From: Sphingomonas sp.
GTDB lineage: Bacteria; Pseudomonadota; Alphaproteobacteria; Sphingomonadales; Sphingomonadaceae
NCBI RefSeq assembly: GCF_030145815.1
Contig: NZ_JAIXHL010000028.1
Location: forward strand, 1-49,721
Length of the DNA stretch: 49,721 nt
Direction: 5' to 3'
Shown here: positions 27,170 through 35,435 of the stretch, piece by piece
Layout of the letters: the number at the start of each line of letters is the position of its first letter
Position numbering within the stretch: position 1 is the stretch's first letter
Notes under the pieces: model-generated
Told to the model about the DNA's origin: nothing
Seen by the model: the letters and a program-made list of their open reading frames with translations, nothing else
The model's database searches: none
Translations under genes and position numbers: made by a program

Positions 27170-28560
27170 GCAGGGATCGTGAAGTTCAGGAAGTCCGGGA
27201 TCGGGCCGTTCCAGCCGCCATCGTCCTGCGCATCGGGACCCGTGTCGCGGGCCTCGTAACGCTGGTCGCGGCGCGGCCGATCGTCGCGGCGGGCGCGGGG
27301 CCGGTCTTCGCGGGGCCGGTCGTCGCGCGGCCGCGGCGCACGCGCTTCTTCGCGGGGTGCCTCAGCAACGGGGGGCGAGTCCTGATCGGGCTTGGCCTTG
27401 CGGCCGCGTGGCTTCTTCGCTTCTTCCGGCTCTGCGGCAGGCAGCTCGCCGATCCGCTCGATCTTCTGCCCCTGCAGCTTTTCGATATTCTCGATCGCCT
27501 CGGCGTCCGCGCTGGTCACCAGCGTATAGGCGGTGCCGGTCGCGCCCGCGCGGCCGGTGCGACCGATGCGGTGGACATAATCGTCCGGGTGCCACGGCGC
27601 GTCGAAGTTGAAGACGTGGCTCACGCCCTTGATGTCCAGCCCGCGTGCGGCGACGTCGGATGCGACCAGGATGTTAACGGTCCCGGCCTTGAACCGGTCC
27701 AGTTCGGCGATGCGCGAAGACTGGTCCATGTCGCCATGGATTTCAGCCGAGCGGAAGCCGTGCTTTTGCAGGCTCTTGTTCAGTTCGCGAACGGTCGTCT
27801 TGCGGTTGCAGAAGATGATCGCGGTGCGCACGTCCTCGGCAGCCAGCAGGCGGCGCAGCAGGTCGCGCTTGGCGAACGCGCTCGACGGGGCCGGGACCAG
27901 CCGCTGCGTGATATTGAGGTTGGTCGATGCCGGACGCGCGACTTCGATCGTTTTGGGGTTCGACAGGAACTTGTCCGCCAGCTTCTTGATCGGCGGCGGC
28001 ATCGTCGCCGAGAACAGCAAGGTCTGACGGTTCGCGGGCAGCTTGGTGCAGATTTCCTCGATATCGGGGATGAACCCCATGTCGAGCATCCGGTCGGCCT
28101 CGTCGATCACCAGCAGGTTGCAATCGTTCAGCATAATCTTGCCGCGACCGAACAGGTCCATCAGGCGGCCGGGAGTGGCGATCAGCACATCGACGCCCTT
28201 TTCCAGCGCCTTGACCTGATCGCCCATCTGCACGCCGCCGATGAGCAGCGCCATGCTGAGCTTGTGATAGGTGCCGTATTTCTCGAAATTCTCGGCCACC
28301 TGCGCCGCGAGTTCGCGCGTCGGTTCAAGGATCAGGCTGCGCGGCATGCGCGCGCGGCTGCGCCCTGCGGCGAGCACGTCGATCATCGGCAGCACGAAGC
28401 TGGCGGTCTTGCCGGTGCCGGTTTGCGCGATCCCGATCAGGTCGCGCATCATCAGCACCGAGGGGATCGCCTGGCGCTGGATCGGAGTCGGTTCGGAATA
28501 GCCAGCCTCTGTGACGGCCTTCAGCAATTCGTCGGAGAGGCCGAGATCGGCAAAGCTCAT
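27166..28560 (-). CDS. DEAD-box ATP-dependent RNA helicase (RhlE-like)
   Basis: 464 residues with all core motifs: Q motif (PTPIQRQAIP), GTGKT, PTRELA, TPGRLMD, DEAD (VIDEADRMLDMG), SAT, RGLDI and HRIGRTGR. The C-terminal ~90 residues are a disordered Arg/Asp-rich tail (RPREDRPRARRDDRPRR), as in RhlE helicases that work on ribosome assembly or RNA decay. Cytosolic. The start at 28560 begins MSFADLGLS, the normal family start. It is followed by the DUF1289 gene with a four-base overlap. Confidence 0.93.
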   Translation of the reverse strand: MSFADLGLSDELLKAVTEAGYSEPTPIQRQAIPSVLMMRDLIGIAQTGTGKTASFVLPMIDVLAAGRSRARMPRSLILEPTRELAAQVAENFEKYGTYHKLSMALLIGGVQMGDQVKALEKGVDVLIATPGRLMDLFGRGKIMLNDCNLLVIDEADRMLDMGFIPDIEEICTKLPANRQTLLFSATMPPPIKKLADKFLSNPKTIEVARPASTNLNITQRLVPAPSSAFAKRDLLRRLLAAEDVRTAIIFCNRKTTVRELNKSLQKHGFRSAEIHGDMDQSSRIAELDRFKAGTVNILVASDVAARGLDIKGVSHVFNFDAPWHPDDYVHRIGRTGRAGATGTAYTLVTSADAEAIENIEKLQGQKIERIGELPAAEPEEAKKPRGRKAKPDQDSPPVAEAPREEARAPRPRDDRPREDRPRARRDDRPRRDQRYEARDTGPDAQDDGGWNGPIPDFLNFTIPA

Positions 28561-28649
28561 TCAGATGTCCGGAAAAACAGGGGCTCGCCCCTCAAAGTAA
28601 ACTCAGGCGCTCTCCGGGAAACGGCGCGAAAAGTCAAGGTAAACGGCGA

Positions 28650-29129
28650 TCAGCGTTCAGGGGTCAGCGTGCGGAACGACCGGATTCGGCATTCGCCACC
28701 TGAGCGCGAGCGGAACGCGTCGCGTTTGGCGCATACCTTCCCGTCCTTGTTGGGCTTGACGTAAAAGCCGGCATAGAAATCGAGCGCGGGACATTCATTG
28801 CCCAGCTTCGCACGGATCCGGCGCCCGCCCGACAGGACCAGATCGACGCTGTCGGACCGGATGATCGCGGCACCGGACAGCGATTCCACCGGCACACAGT
28901 CATCGGCGCGCTTCTCGACCCAGGCGATCGGGGGCAGTGGCGCTGGAGCCGGGGCGGCGGTGCGGCGGACCGCTTCGGGGCGCGGCACGCGGATCACGAT
29001 ATGCTGCTGAATGCGGACCTGCGCCAGCCGTGTCGGCGGCGCGTACGCTGGCGACGGCTTGCTCTGCCCCGACGCGGCGAGGGGCAGCAAAAGTGCAGCG
29101 AACACGGGGGCGATCAACAGCTTCACCAT
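28650..29129 (-). CDS. Exported hypothetical protein
   Basis: 159 residues with a signal peptide (MVKLLIAPVFAALLLPLAASGQ), a proline-rich linker (~50-70), then a small domain with four spaced cysteines (DDCVPVE, NECPALDF, KVCAKRD, GECRIRSF) and the motif FYAGFYVKPNKDGKVC. Conserved cysteines suggest a disulfide-bonded periplasmic domain. I do not recognise a named function. It stands alone, 89 bases downstream of the helicase start region and divergent from the FAD oxidase gene. Confidence 0.75.
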   Translation of the reverse strand: MVKLLIAPVFAALLLPLAASGQSKPSPAYAPPTRLAQVRIQQHIVIRVPRPEAVRRTAAPAPAPLPPIAWVEKRADDCVPVESLSGAAIIRSDSVDLVLSGGRRIRAKLGNECPALDFYAGFYVKPNKDGKVCAKRDAFRSRSGGECRIRSFRTLTPER

Positions 29130-29207
29130 ATGGTCATGCCCTATACCGGACCGGGTTGAACAGTGGATGAATTGCCCGCCGGTGTCCCGCCATGGTAGCG
29201 CGGGGTC

Positions 29208-30668
29208 ATGACTGCGCCTGACCCCGCCGCTGCCCTGAACGCATTTGCCGCCGCCGTGGCGGCGCGCATTGGCGCGGACGCGGTGGTGACCGATCCGGAC
29301 GCGATTGCGCCGTGGCTGGCCGATTGGCGCGGGCGCTATCATGGCGCTTCGACGCTGCTGCTGCAGCCGCGCACGACGCCGGACGTGGCGACGGTCGTCG
29401 CCCTGGCCGCGGCGCATCACGTGCCGCTGGTGCCACAGGGCGGCAATACCTCGATGGTCGGCGGGGCGACGCCGCCCGCCGATGGCAGCGCGGCGATCCT
29501 GTCGCTGCGCAGAATGAATGCGATTCGCCGGGTTGATGCCGATGCGGGGCTGGCGGTGGCGGAGGCCGGGGTGATCCTGTCCGATCTGCATGACGCCGCA
29601 TTGGCGAAGGGTCGGCGCTTCCCGCTTACGCTTGGCGCCAAGGGCAGCGCGACCATCGGCGGCCTCACGTCAACCAATGCAGGCGGCACCCAGGTGCTGC
29701 GCTTCGGTACGATGCGCGCGCTGGTTCTCGGGGTCGAGGCGGTGTTGCCCGATGGCAGCATGCATGACGGACTTGCCCCGCTCAAAAAGGACAATCGCGG
29801 CTATGACCTCAACCAGTTGCTGGTCGGGGCGGAGGGGACGCTGGGCGTCATCACCGCCGCGACGCTGAAGCTGGTCCCGGCGGTGGCAGCGCGCGCGGTC
29901 GGCTGGGTCGGGGTCGATTCGCCGCACGCAGCCCTGGACCTACTGCGGCTCTGCGAGGCGGCGAGCGATTCGATCGAGAGCTTCGAGATCGTGCCGGCGC
30001 ATTCGCTGGCGCTGGTGCTGGAGCATATCCCGGGCACGCGCGATCCGTTGGCGGGGCCGCATCCCTGGCATGTGCTGATCGAATCGGTGGCGAGCGATGC
30101 CGGGGCCGAACCGCCCGCCCAGACGCTGGAGCGGCTGCTCGCCATTGGACTCGATCGCGGATTGATTCGCGACGCGGCGATTGCTGCGAGCGAAGCGCAG
30201 GCCGAGGCATTGTGGAAGCTGCGCGATTCGATTTCCGAAGCTGAGCGCGCGAGCGGGCCGGCGCTTCAGCACGATATTTCGGTGCCCGTGGCGGGGATGC
30301 CGGACTTCATGATCGATGGCGCAGCGGCGGTGGAGGCGGCGTTTCCGGGGACCAGTGCGGGTGCATTCGGGCATCTGGGCGACGGCAATGTCCATTTCCA
30401 TGTGCGCGCGCCCGCCGGGGCCGATCCCGGCTGGGTTGCGGAGAATTCGGCGCGAATCAGCCCCTTCGTCCATGATCTGGTGGTCGCAGCGGGCGGTTCG
30501 ATCTCGGCTGAGCATGGGATCGGCCAAATGAAGCGCGACGAACTGGCACGGTTGTCCTCGCCTGCCCGCATGCATGCACTCGCCGCGATCAAGCGCGCAT
30601 TCGATCCGGACAATCTGTTCAATCCGGGGAAACTGGTTACGCTTGCGCCCGCGCGCGCCGACCAATAG
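29208..30668 (+). CDS. FAD-linked 2-hydroxyacid dehydrogenase (D-2-hydroxyglutarate/glycolate/lactate dehydrogenase family)
   Basis: 486 residues. The FAD-binding PCMH region has VPLVPQGGNTSMVGGA and LGAKGSATIGGLTSTNAGG; the C-terminal FAD-oxidase domain has GAFGHLGDGNVHFHV (metal and substrate histidines) and SISAEHGIGQMKRDEL. This is the GlcD/DLD/D2HGDH type, oxidising a D-2-hydroxyacid and passing electrons to the quinone pool or a flavoprotein. The exact substrate is not set by sequence. It is followed after 30 bases by the SapC gene. Confidence 0.88.
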   Translation: MTAPDPAAALNAFAAAVAARIGADAVVTDPDAIAPWLADWRGRYHGASTLLLQPRTTPDVATVVALAAAHHVPLVPQGGNTSMVGGATPPADGSAAILSLRRMNAIRRVDADAGLAVAEAGVILSDLHDAALAKGRRFPLTLGAKGSATIGGLTSTNAGGTQVLRFGTMRALVLGVEAVLPDGSMHDGLAPLKKDNRGYDLNQLLVGAEGTLGVITAATLKLVPAVAARAVGWVGVDSPHAALDLLRLCEAASDSIESFEIVPAHSLALVLEHIPGTRDPLAGPHPWHVLIESVASDAGAEPPAQTLERLLAIGLDRGLIRDAAIAASEAQAEALWKLRDSISEAERASGPALQHDISVPVAGMPDFMIDGAAAVEAAFPGTSAGAFGHLGDGNVHFHVRAPAGADPGWVAENSARISPFVHDLVVAAGGSISAEHGIGQMKRDELARLSSPARMHALAAIKRAFDPDNLFNPGKLVTLAPARADQ

Positions 30669-30698
30669 ACCGCGCACACCTAAATCCAGGAGAATTTC

Positions 30699-31481
30699 AT
30701 GGCCAGCGCGCCGCAAGCACAGGGTCTTCCCGTTTTCTACAACGACCTGCTCCCGCTCTCGAGCGAGATGCATGGCAATTTCCGTATTCGTCCCGCGTCG
30801 GTCGCGCCGTTCCTGGGCAAGCAGCACGCCGTGCCGCTAACCGTCGAGGAATTCCCGCTGGTGCAGCGTTATATGCCGATCGTGTTCTCGGCGGGTGACG
30901 AGCCGGTGCCGCTGGCGCTGATGGGCCTCAATGAGGGCGTCAACGTGTTCTTTGACGAAGACGGCAAGCCCCGCGGGACCGAGCCGATGTACATCCCGGC
31001 CTATATCCGCCGCTACCCCTTCCTGCTCGCGCGCCTACGCCCCGATGCGGAAGAGCTCTCGCTGTGCTTCGACCCGACCACCGAGACGATCGGTGCGTTC
31101 GAGGATGGCGACGCGCTGTTCGAGGATGGCAAGCCGAGCGAGCTGGTCCAGCAGATCCTGAAGTTCAACGAGGAGTTCGAGATTGCGGGCCAGAAGACCG
31201 GCGCGTTCCTCAAGGAACTCAACGATATGGGCCTGCTGATGGATGGCGAGGTCGCAATTCAGCCGGAAGGCGCGGCGCAGCCCTATATCTATCGCGGTTT
31301 CCGCATGGTCGATGAGGCGAAGCTCAACGATATGCGCGGCGATCAGCTGCGCAAGATTCAGCAGAACGGCATGCTGCCGCTGATCTACGCCCATCTCTTC
31401 TCGCTCGGCTTGGTCCGCGAGATTTTCGGTCGCCAGATGGCGCTGGGCGCGGTTGCGCCGCAGATCGCTCCGGCTGTCTGA
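30699..31481 (+). CDS. SapC family protein
   Basis: 260 residues matching the SapC family: VFYNDLLPLSSEMHGNFRI at the start, PLALMGLNEGVNVFFDEDGKP and EPMYIPAYIRRYPF in the middle. No signal peptide is evident. SapC was named from S-layer work but its role in sphingomonads is unknown. AGGAG stands nine bases before the ATG. It is probably cotranscribed with the FAD oxidase upstream and is followed by a hairpin. Confidence 0.88.
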   Translation: MASAPQAQGLPVFYNDLLPLSSEMHGNFRIRPASVAPFLGKQHAVPLTVEEFPLVQRYMPIVFSAGDEPVPLALMGLNEGVNVFFDEDGKPRGTEPMYIPAYIRRYPFLLARLRPDAEELSLCFDPTTETIGAFEDGDALFEDGKPSELVQQILKFNEEFEIAGQKTGAFLKELNDMGLLMDGEVAIQPEGAAQPYIYRGFRMVDEAKLNDMRGDQLRKIQQNGMLPLIYAHLFSLGLVREIFGRQMALGAVAPQIAPAV

Positions 31482-31488
31482 CCGTTTC

Positions 31489-31518
31489 CCTCCGGGGCTG
31501 CAGGTGCGGCCCCGGAGG
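31489..31518 (+). terminator. Hairpin after sapC
   Basis: CCTCCGGGGC (31489-31498) pairs exactly with GCCCCGGAGG (31509-31518) around a ten-base loop, eight bases after the stop. There is no long T-run, so termination strength is uncertain. Confidence 0.5.
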
Positions 31519-31598
31519 TGATTTCCGCCGATTTCGGCCGGAACTGACGGGCCTGGTCCCGCCCCAACCCTCCATTCGTCGCATTTCCGGCTGTGGCC

Positions 31599-31627
31599 TT
31601 GAAGCCACGGTCAAGCATTACTATACT
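31599..31627 (+). promoter_or_regulatory. Sigma-70-type promoter of the candidate small RNA
   Basis: TTGAAG (31599-31604) and TATACT (31622-31627) are separated by exactly 17 bases, close to the vegetative consensus and the best promoter I see in the window. Transcription would begin near 31634. No protein-coding start follows within 200 bases on this strand. Confidence 0.7.
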
Positions 31628-31633
31628 GTGTTT

Positions 31634-31738
31634 AGCGCGGTTTCGTGTCCCCCCTTTCGCGGACCCGCGCGGCACGCCTTCGGGCGTGTCTCCTCCCTGA
31701 ACCTTGGCCGCCCGGTGGTAACACCGGGCGGTTTTTTT
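31634..31738 (+). ncRNA. Candidate small regulatory RNA with anti-Shine-Dalgarno CTCCTCCC loop
   Basis: About 105 bases run from the promoter to an intrinsic terminator with no plausible reading frame. Predicted structure: stem 1 from GCGCGG (near 31635) with CCGCGC (near 31665); stem 2 CACGCC-TTCG-GGCGTG (31673-31688); a single-stranded stretch holding CTCCTCCC (31690-31697); stem 3, the terminator. Such an unpaired CCTCC stretch can cover ribosome-binding sites and is the hallmark of alphaproteobacterial mmgR/suhB (alpha-r8)-like RNAs. Membership in that family is inference, from the motif and layout only. Confidence 0.65.
31708..31738 (+). terminator. Rho-independent terminator of the candidate small RNA
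   Basis: CCGCCCGGTG and CACCGGGCGG pair perfectly around GTAA and are followed by seven T (31732-31738). This is the strongest intrinsic terminator in the window. Confidence 0.85.
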
Positions 31739-31765
31739 GTGAGTTGTTGGATCAGCTTTGCTGAT

Positions 31766-31847
31766 GCGGTGCCGGCCCGCTCCCCCACCCGGCCACCCAT
31801 TGAAGATACCTTGTGGGTGGCTGGGTGGGGGAGCGGGCCGGCACCGC
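31766..31847. repeat. Very long hairpin, 34-bp arms with one mismatch
   Basis: The arms 31766-31799 (beginning GCGGTGCCGGCC) and 31814-31847 (ending GGCCGGCACCGC) are complementary over 34 positions with one mismatch, which would be a G-U pair in RNA. The loop is 14 bases. It lies between the small RNA terminator and the 3' end of the convergent amidohydrolase gene, so it may stop transcription from both sides, or be a dispersed palindromic repeat. Confidence 0.85.
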
Positions 31848-31855
31848 CAACCAAT

Positions 31856-32695
31856 CTATTGCGCGGCTTCGGCGAGGGGTAGGGCCTCGTCGGCGACGGC
31901 ATCGATGATTGCGCGCAGCAGGCGTGCGGTGGCCTCAAGGCCGGACCCGGGCTGGTCGCGGCGACGATCGAGATACAGGCTGCGGTCGAACTCCAGCTGG
32001 ATCGCATGGATGTTGTTGGCCGGATCGGCATGGCGCTCCAGCACATGGCCGCCGGCATAGGGCGTGTTGATCGCGCTGCGCACTCGCGCGGCATGGGCCA
32101 CCCCCTCGATCCGGGCGACGAACCGCGCGGCGCTCGACCGGCCGAACCGGTCGCCAATGACCAGACGCGCTCCGCCGGGCGCGAGCGGGGGCATCGAGTG
32201 GATGTCGATCAGCACCGCCACGCCGAACCGCGCCCGCGCCGCCGTAAGTGCTGCAGCCAGCGCGGCATGATAGGGGCGGTGATCCTGTTCGATCCGCGCG
32301 CGCACTTCCTCGGCAGCGAAGCGGCGGCGCCAAAGGTCGGTGCCCCCAGCGCGGCGCGGGATGAGGCCGAGGCCGCTGCGCAGTTTGAGCGACTGTGCAG
32401 CCTCGGGCACCGGCTCGGCACCCTCGTCGATGCGGTGGTCGCGCTCATGCTCGGCGCGGTTGAGGTCGATCCAGGCGCGCGGCCGCGTTGCCACCAGCAT
32501 CGTCTCGATGCCCCGCGCCGCGAGCGCCAGCGTATCGGCATGGCGATCCTCGAGCGGGAGCAGGCTGTGCAGCGGCACGCGCAGCGCCGCGCGCAGCGGC
32601 AGCGGATAATCGCGCCCGGCATGCGGCACCGAAAGCACGACCGGCGACACCGGAAGCTCGGGACCATGACGGTCGAAGGAGGGCGATATGCGCAC
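31856..32695 (-). CDS. N-formylglutamate amidohydrolase family protein
   Basis: 279 residues. The family segments are present: VVLSVPHAGRDYP near 20, DRHADTLALAA with metal-type His/Asp, ARPRAWIDLNRAEHERD-like stretch near 72, and VLIDIHSMPP near 161. It would release formate from N-formylglutamate or a related N-formyl amino acid (as in histidine breakdown), but no other hut gene is nearby. The start is GTG at 32695; no ATG fits. It is divergent from the CpdR-like gene. Confidence 0.85.
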   Translation of the reverse strand: MRISPSFDRHGPELPVSPVVLSVPHAGRDYPLPLRAALRVPLHSLLPLEDRHADTLALAARGIETMLVATRPRAWIDLNRAEHERDHRIDEGAEPVPEAAQSLKLRSGLGLIPRRAGGTDLWRRRFAAEEVRARIEQDHRPYHAALAAALTAARARFGVAVLIDIHSMPPLAPGGARLVIGDRFGRSSAARFVARIEGVAHAARVRSAINTPYAGGHVLERHADPANNIHAIQLEFDRSLYLDRRRDQPGSGLEATARLLRAIIDAVADEALPLAEAAQ

Positions 32696-32815
32696 CGGCC
32701 AACTCTATGCACCGGCCGTATCTGCCGCAACGCCGCATGGCTGGAATTTCTTAAGGGCTTCGCGCATAGTATCGCGGCGGGCACCGCGCCGCCATCGGCC
32801 GCAGACGAGGGGTGA

Positions 32816-33193
32816 ATGATCAGGATCTTGTTGGCCGAGGACGATCAGGTGATGCGTGAGTATCTCGCGCGCGCGCTGGAAAAGTCCGGCTATGCCGTCA
32901 CCGCCGTCGATCGCGGCACCGCCGCGCTGCCGCTGATCGAAGCCGAGCGCTTCGATCTGCTGCTCAGCGACATTGTCATGCCGGAAATGGACGGGATCGA
33001 GCTGGCGCAGCGCGCCGCCGAGATCGCGCCCGACATGCGCATCATGTTCATCACCGGCTTTGCAGCGGTGACGCTGAAGGCCGGGAAACAGGTGCCGCAG
33101 GCGCGGGTGCTGTCGAAGCCCTTCCACCTGCGCGATCTGGTGCTGGAGGTCGATCGCCTGTTCGAAGCCGGGCAAATCCCCAGCCTGAATTGA
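32816..33193 (+). CDS. cpdR: CpdR-like single-domain response regulator
   Basis: 125 residues, a lone receiver domain. The acidic pocket is ED at 8-9, phospho-acceptor D52 (LLLSDIVMPEMDG), and K101 (VLSKPFHL). There is no output domain. Length and sequence match CpdR, which in Caulobacter directs the ClpXP protease to cell-cycle substrates when unphosphorylated. GAGGGG stands just before the ATG. A lone receiver divergent from an N-formylglutamate amidohydrolase and followed by tRNA-Val fits the CpdR setting, but sequence alone cannot prove orthology. Confidence 0.8.
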   Translation: MIRILLAEDDQVMREYLARALEKSGYAVTAVDRGTAALPLIEAERFDLLLSDIVMPEMDGIELAQRAAEIAPDMRIMFITGFAAVTLKAGKQVPQARVLSKPFHLRDLVLEVDRLFEAGQIPSLN

Positions 33194-33262
33194 AACGGGC
33201 GCTTGCATCGGGGGGCGACCCCCGCTAGAGCGCCGCTTCCCGAGATTCGCCGCAAGGCGAGT

Positions 33263-33337
33263 GGGCGTGTAGCTCAGTGGTAGAGCACTGTGTTGACATC
33301 GCAGGGGTCGCAAGTTCAATCCTTGCCACGCCCACCA
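33263..33337 (+). tRNA. tRNA-Val (GAC anticodon)
   Basis: A 75-base cloverleaf: acceptor arms GGGCGTG / CACGCCC pair fully, discriminator A and encoded CCA follow, the D-loop has AGCTCAGTGGTAGAGC and the T-arm GCAAGTTCAATCCTTGC. The anticodon loop TTGACAT gives GAC at 33295-33297. Confidence 0.95.
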
Positions 33338-33342
33338 TGATT

Positions 33343-33375
33343 AAGCCCGCTAGGTCAACGACTTAGCGGGCTTTT
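33343..33375 (+). terminator. Rho-independent terminator after tRNA-Val
   Basis: AAGCCCGCTA pairs with TTAGCGGGCTT around about ten bases and is followed by TTTTT, six bases after the tRNA end. Confidence 0.8.
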
Positions 33376-33682
33376 TCGCGCCCAGTCTCGCGGTTTGACA
33401 AGGTGCGCTCCGGTGTTTCTCCGGTGAAACCTCCGAACGAACGCCGAACATTCAGGTAACGCCAAGGGTTTTCCCGATCAGCAAGGTTGTCGGTTAGTGA
33501 ACTCGAGCAGCGTGGATTGGGCCGCGCCGATCCTGTATAGCAGCTCGGCATTCGCTTGACGCCTCGGCAGCTTTGCGCCCCAATAGCCGCCGTTCGATTG
33601 GCTGGCAGATGTTCCCGAAAGCCGCCGCCATTGCTCACGTCGCGGTCGATCAGCATTTGGCACAGTCATGGTGGCAAAGCCT
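33376..33682. other. About 300 bases without a recognisable gene
   Basis: The segment between the tRNA-Val terminator and the alpha/beta hydrolase gene holds short open frames on the minus strand, none with a family match or ribosome-binding site that I can see. It contains the tandem GGTGTTTCTCCGGTG. It could be remnant sequence, but no integrase or transposase motif is readable. Confidence 0.5.
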
Positions 33683-34633
33683 TCATTCGCTGCCGAGGAG
33701 GCTTTGTGCCAGAAAACGGAAACTTGCTTCCGAAATGTCGAGATCGGGCATCGTTAGAAAGCCATGGAAGCCGTCGGCGACACAGCGGTAATAGACGTCA
33801 ATCCTTGCCTCCTTGAGCTTTTCTGAAAAGCGACCGGCCTCGTCGCGCAAGGGGTCGAGACCCGCGGCGAGGATGGTGGTGGGGGGCAGGCCAGATACAT
33901 CGACCCGCGCTGGCACTGCGGATTTAGCCGCGACCGCGGCGCCAAGATATTGATCCCAGAACCAGCGCATGGCGTTGGTGGTGAGCAGATAGCCGGTGCC
34001 ATATTCCCGGTAAGAGGCGGTTTCGAAATCGGTATCGAGAACGGGATAGATTAGCAGCAGATGTGCGAGCGCGACGGTCTTGCATGCCCTTGATGCGACC
34101 ACCGCGGCAATCGCGCCGCCGGCGCTGTCTCCGCCGAGCGCGATCGCACCTATGTCCAGACCGCGCGCTGCCGCGCCTCCGGCGGACAGCCAGGCGACGA
34201 CGGCAAGCCCATCATCGACCGCCGCCGGATACGGGTGTTCCGGGGCCAGGCGATAGTCCACCGATACAATGATCCAGCCGGTATCGCGTGCCAGGCGTCG
34301 GCAGATGCTGTCGTGGGTATCGAGGGTTCCGCTGACGAACCCGCCGCCATGGAAGTAGATCAACGTCGGCTGCGCGTCGATGGAGCTTCCATGGCGATAG
34401 TAGCGGACGGGTATCACATTCTGTCCGGTCGAAACATGATCGTCGAATACGAAATCCACGGCCTGTTTCGACGATTGCCGGGGACGTGCTGCAACGGCTT
34501 CGCGATAGGCTATCACATCCGTGTCGTGCCCTGCGGGCGGAACTTGGTCGCCTAGCGACCTGATCAATTGCAGGATGTCGGGGTTGGTCAATGGAAGAGG
34601 TTCAGCGTAATGAGCTTCTTCTCCTCGTCGCAC
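33683..34633 (-). CDS. Alpha/beta hydrolase (hormone-sensitive lipase family)
   Basis: 316 residues. HGGG (IYFHGGGFVSGT) forms the oxyanion hole, GDSAGG holds the nucleophilic Ser, and a late Asp (DPLRDEA) and His (DGFHGF) complete the triad. These are family IV esterases acting on short acyl esters. The listed start is GTG at 34633, which overlaps the upstream phosphatase gene by 46 bases; a TTG at 34591, overlapping its stop codon, is an alternative. Either way the two genes are close-coupled. No signal peptide is seen. Confidence 0.82.
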   Translation of the reverse strand: MRRGEEAHYAEPLPLTNPDILQLIRSLGDQVPPAGHDTDVIAYREAVAARPRQSSKQAVDFVFDDHVSTGQNVIPVRYYRHGSSIDAQPTLIYFHGGGFVSGTLDTHDSICRRLARDTGWIIVSVDYRLAPEHPYPAAVDDGLAVVAWLSAGGAAARGLDIGAIALGGDSAGGAIAAVVASRACKTVALAHLLLIYPVLDTDFETASYREYGTGYLLTTNAMRWFWDQYLGAAVAAKSAVPARVDVSGLPPTTILAAGLDPLRDEAGRFSEKLKEARIDVYYRCVADGFHGFLTMPDLDISEASFRFLAQSLLGSE

Positions 34634-35391
34634 TCAGCCCTAGTCGGTGCTGCGCCCTTGATCTTGAGAGCCGCGACCTCCTCCCGAGCCCCTGCCAGGG
34701 CCGATTGGTATGTCGATTTGGAGGAGATGATCGCCATCGTCGCCGATGCGGATTGAAAGCCGGCCTCGACCGCGCTCTTGTTATGCGCTCCGCAAACGAA
34801 CCGGCTTTCACCATAAGCGCGCCCGCGCGCGAGAATCTGCTGCCCACGCTCGGGCATGACCGCGGTTAGCACGAGCGCCCACGTCCAGCCGAGGGTCGTG
34901 TGACCGGAAGGATAGTCGTAGCTCATCCGGTTGTGCTTGCGATCCAGCAGTTCCTGGACCGGCTGGCAGACCGGACCGCGGTCGATCAGGAACGGGCGTG
35001 CCCGGGCGAATACCCCCTTCGCCAGAGATGTTTGTCCCACAGTATCCAGGCTGGCTCTGCGAACCAGCTCGGCCAGTTTGGGCGCAGCCTGCGGCGTCAA
35101 CTCGATGCCCGCCGCGCAGCTGAAGTTTTGCATCATCGCGGCTGCGCTGGTCTTGGTATCATTGGTCGCCAACTGCCAGCGTGGCGTGCCTTGCAGCGCC
35201 CGTGTGGCACGAAAGATTTTGCGGTCCGCCCCGTATCGCGGATCCGCGCGACGCGGTGCTGGCTCGAGCACAGTGGCGACATCGAACTCGCCCGGCGAGA
35301 GAAATCCATCGCGATCATCGGATGCGCCACCCGTGATCAGCCATGCTAAGGATAGCACCATGCAACTCAGCAGAGGGCGGGATTTGACCAT
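34588..35391 (-). CDS. Exported PAP2-type (class A-like) acid phosphatase
   Basis: 267 residues with a leader (MVKSRPLLSCMVLSLAWLITGGA). The three phosphatase motifs are KGVFARARPF, DYPSGHTT and SRFVCGAHNKSAVEAG, with both catalytic histidines (PSGH and the last H). In the last motif the Asp that usually follows is replaced by Ala (SAVEAG for SDVEAG). It should remove phosphate from small organic esters in the periplasm. It is the first gene of a two-gene minus-strand unit with the esterase. Confidence 0.83.
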   Translation of the reverse strand: MVKSRPLLSCMVLSLAWLITGGASDDRDGFLSPGEFDVATVLEPAPRRADPRYGADRKIFRATRALQGTPRWQLATNDTKTSAAAMMQNFSCAAGIELTPQAAPKLAELVRRASLDTVGQTSLAKGVFARARPFLIDRGPVCQPVQELLDRKHNRMSYDYPSGHTTLGWTWALVLTAVMPERGQQILARGRAYGESRFVCGAHNKSAVEAGFQSASATMAIISSKSTYQSALAGAREEVAALKIKGAAPTRAECDEEKKLITLNLFH

Positions 35392-35435
35392 CTTCTTCTC
35401 CGTCGATTTGCTTTGAGCGCCTGAGCGATCAACGT

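Noticed and set aside
33363..33656. 97-codon minus-strand frame after tRNA-Val
   Set aside because: It overlaps the tRNA terminator region, has no ribosome-binding site or family resemblance, and is of low-complexity Arg-rich composition.
33263..35391. Genomic island integrated at tRNA-Val
   Set aside because: No duplicated tRNA 3' end, integrase or transposase can be seen after the tRNA. The esterase and phosphatase genes look chromosomal.
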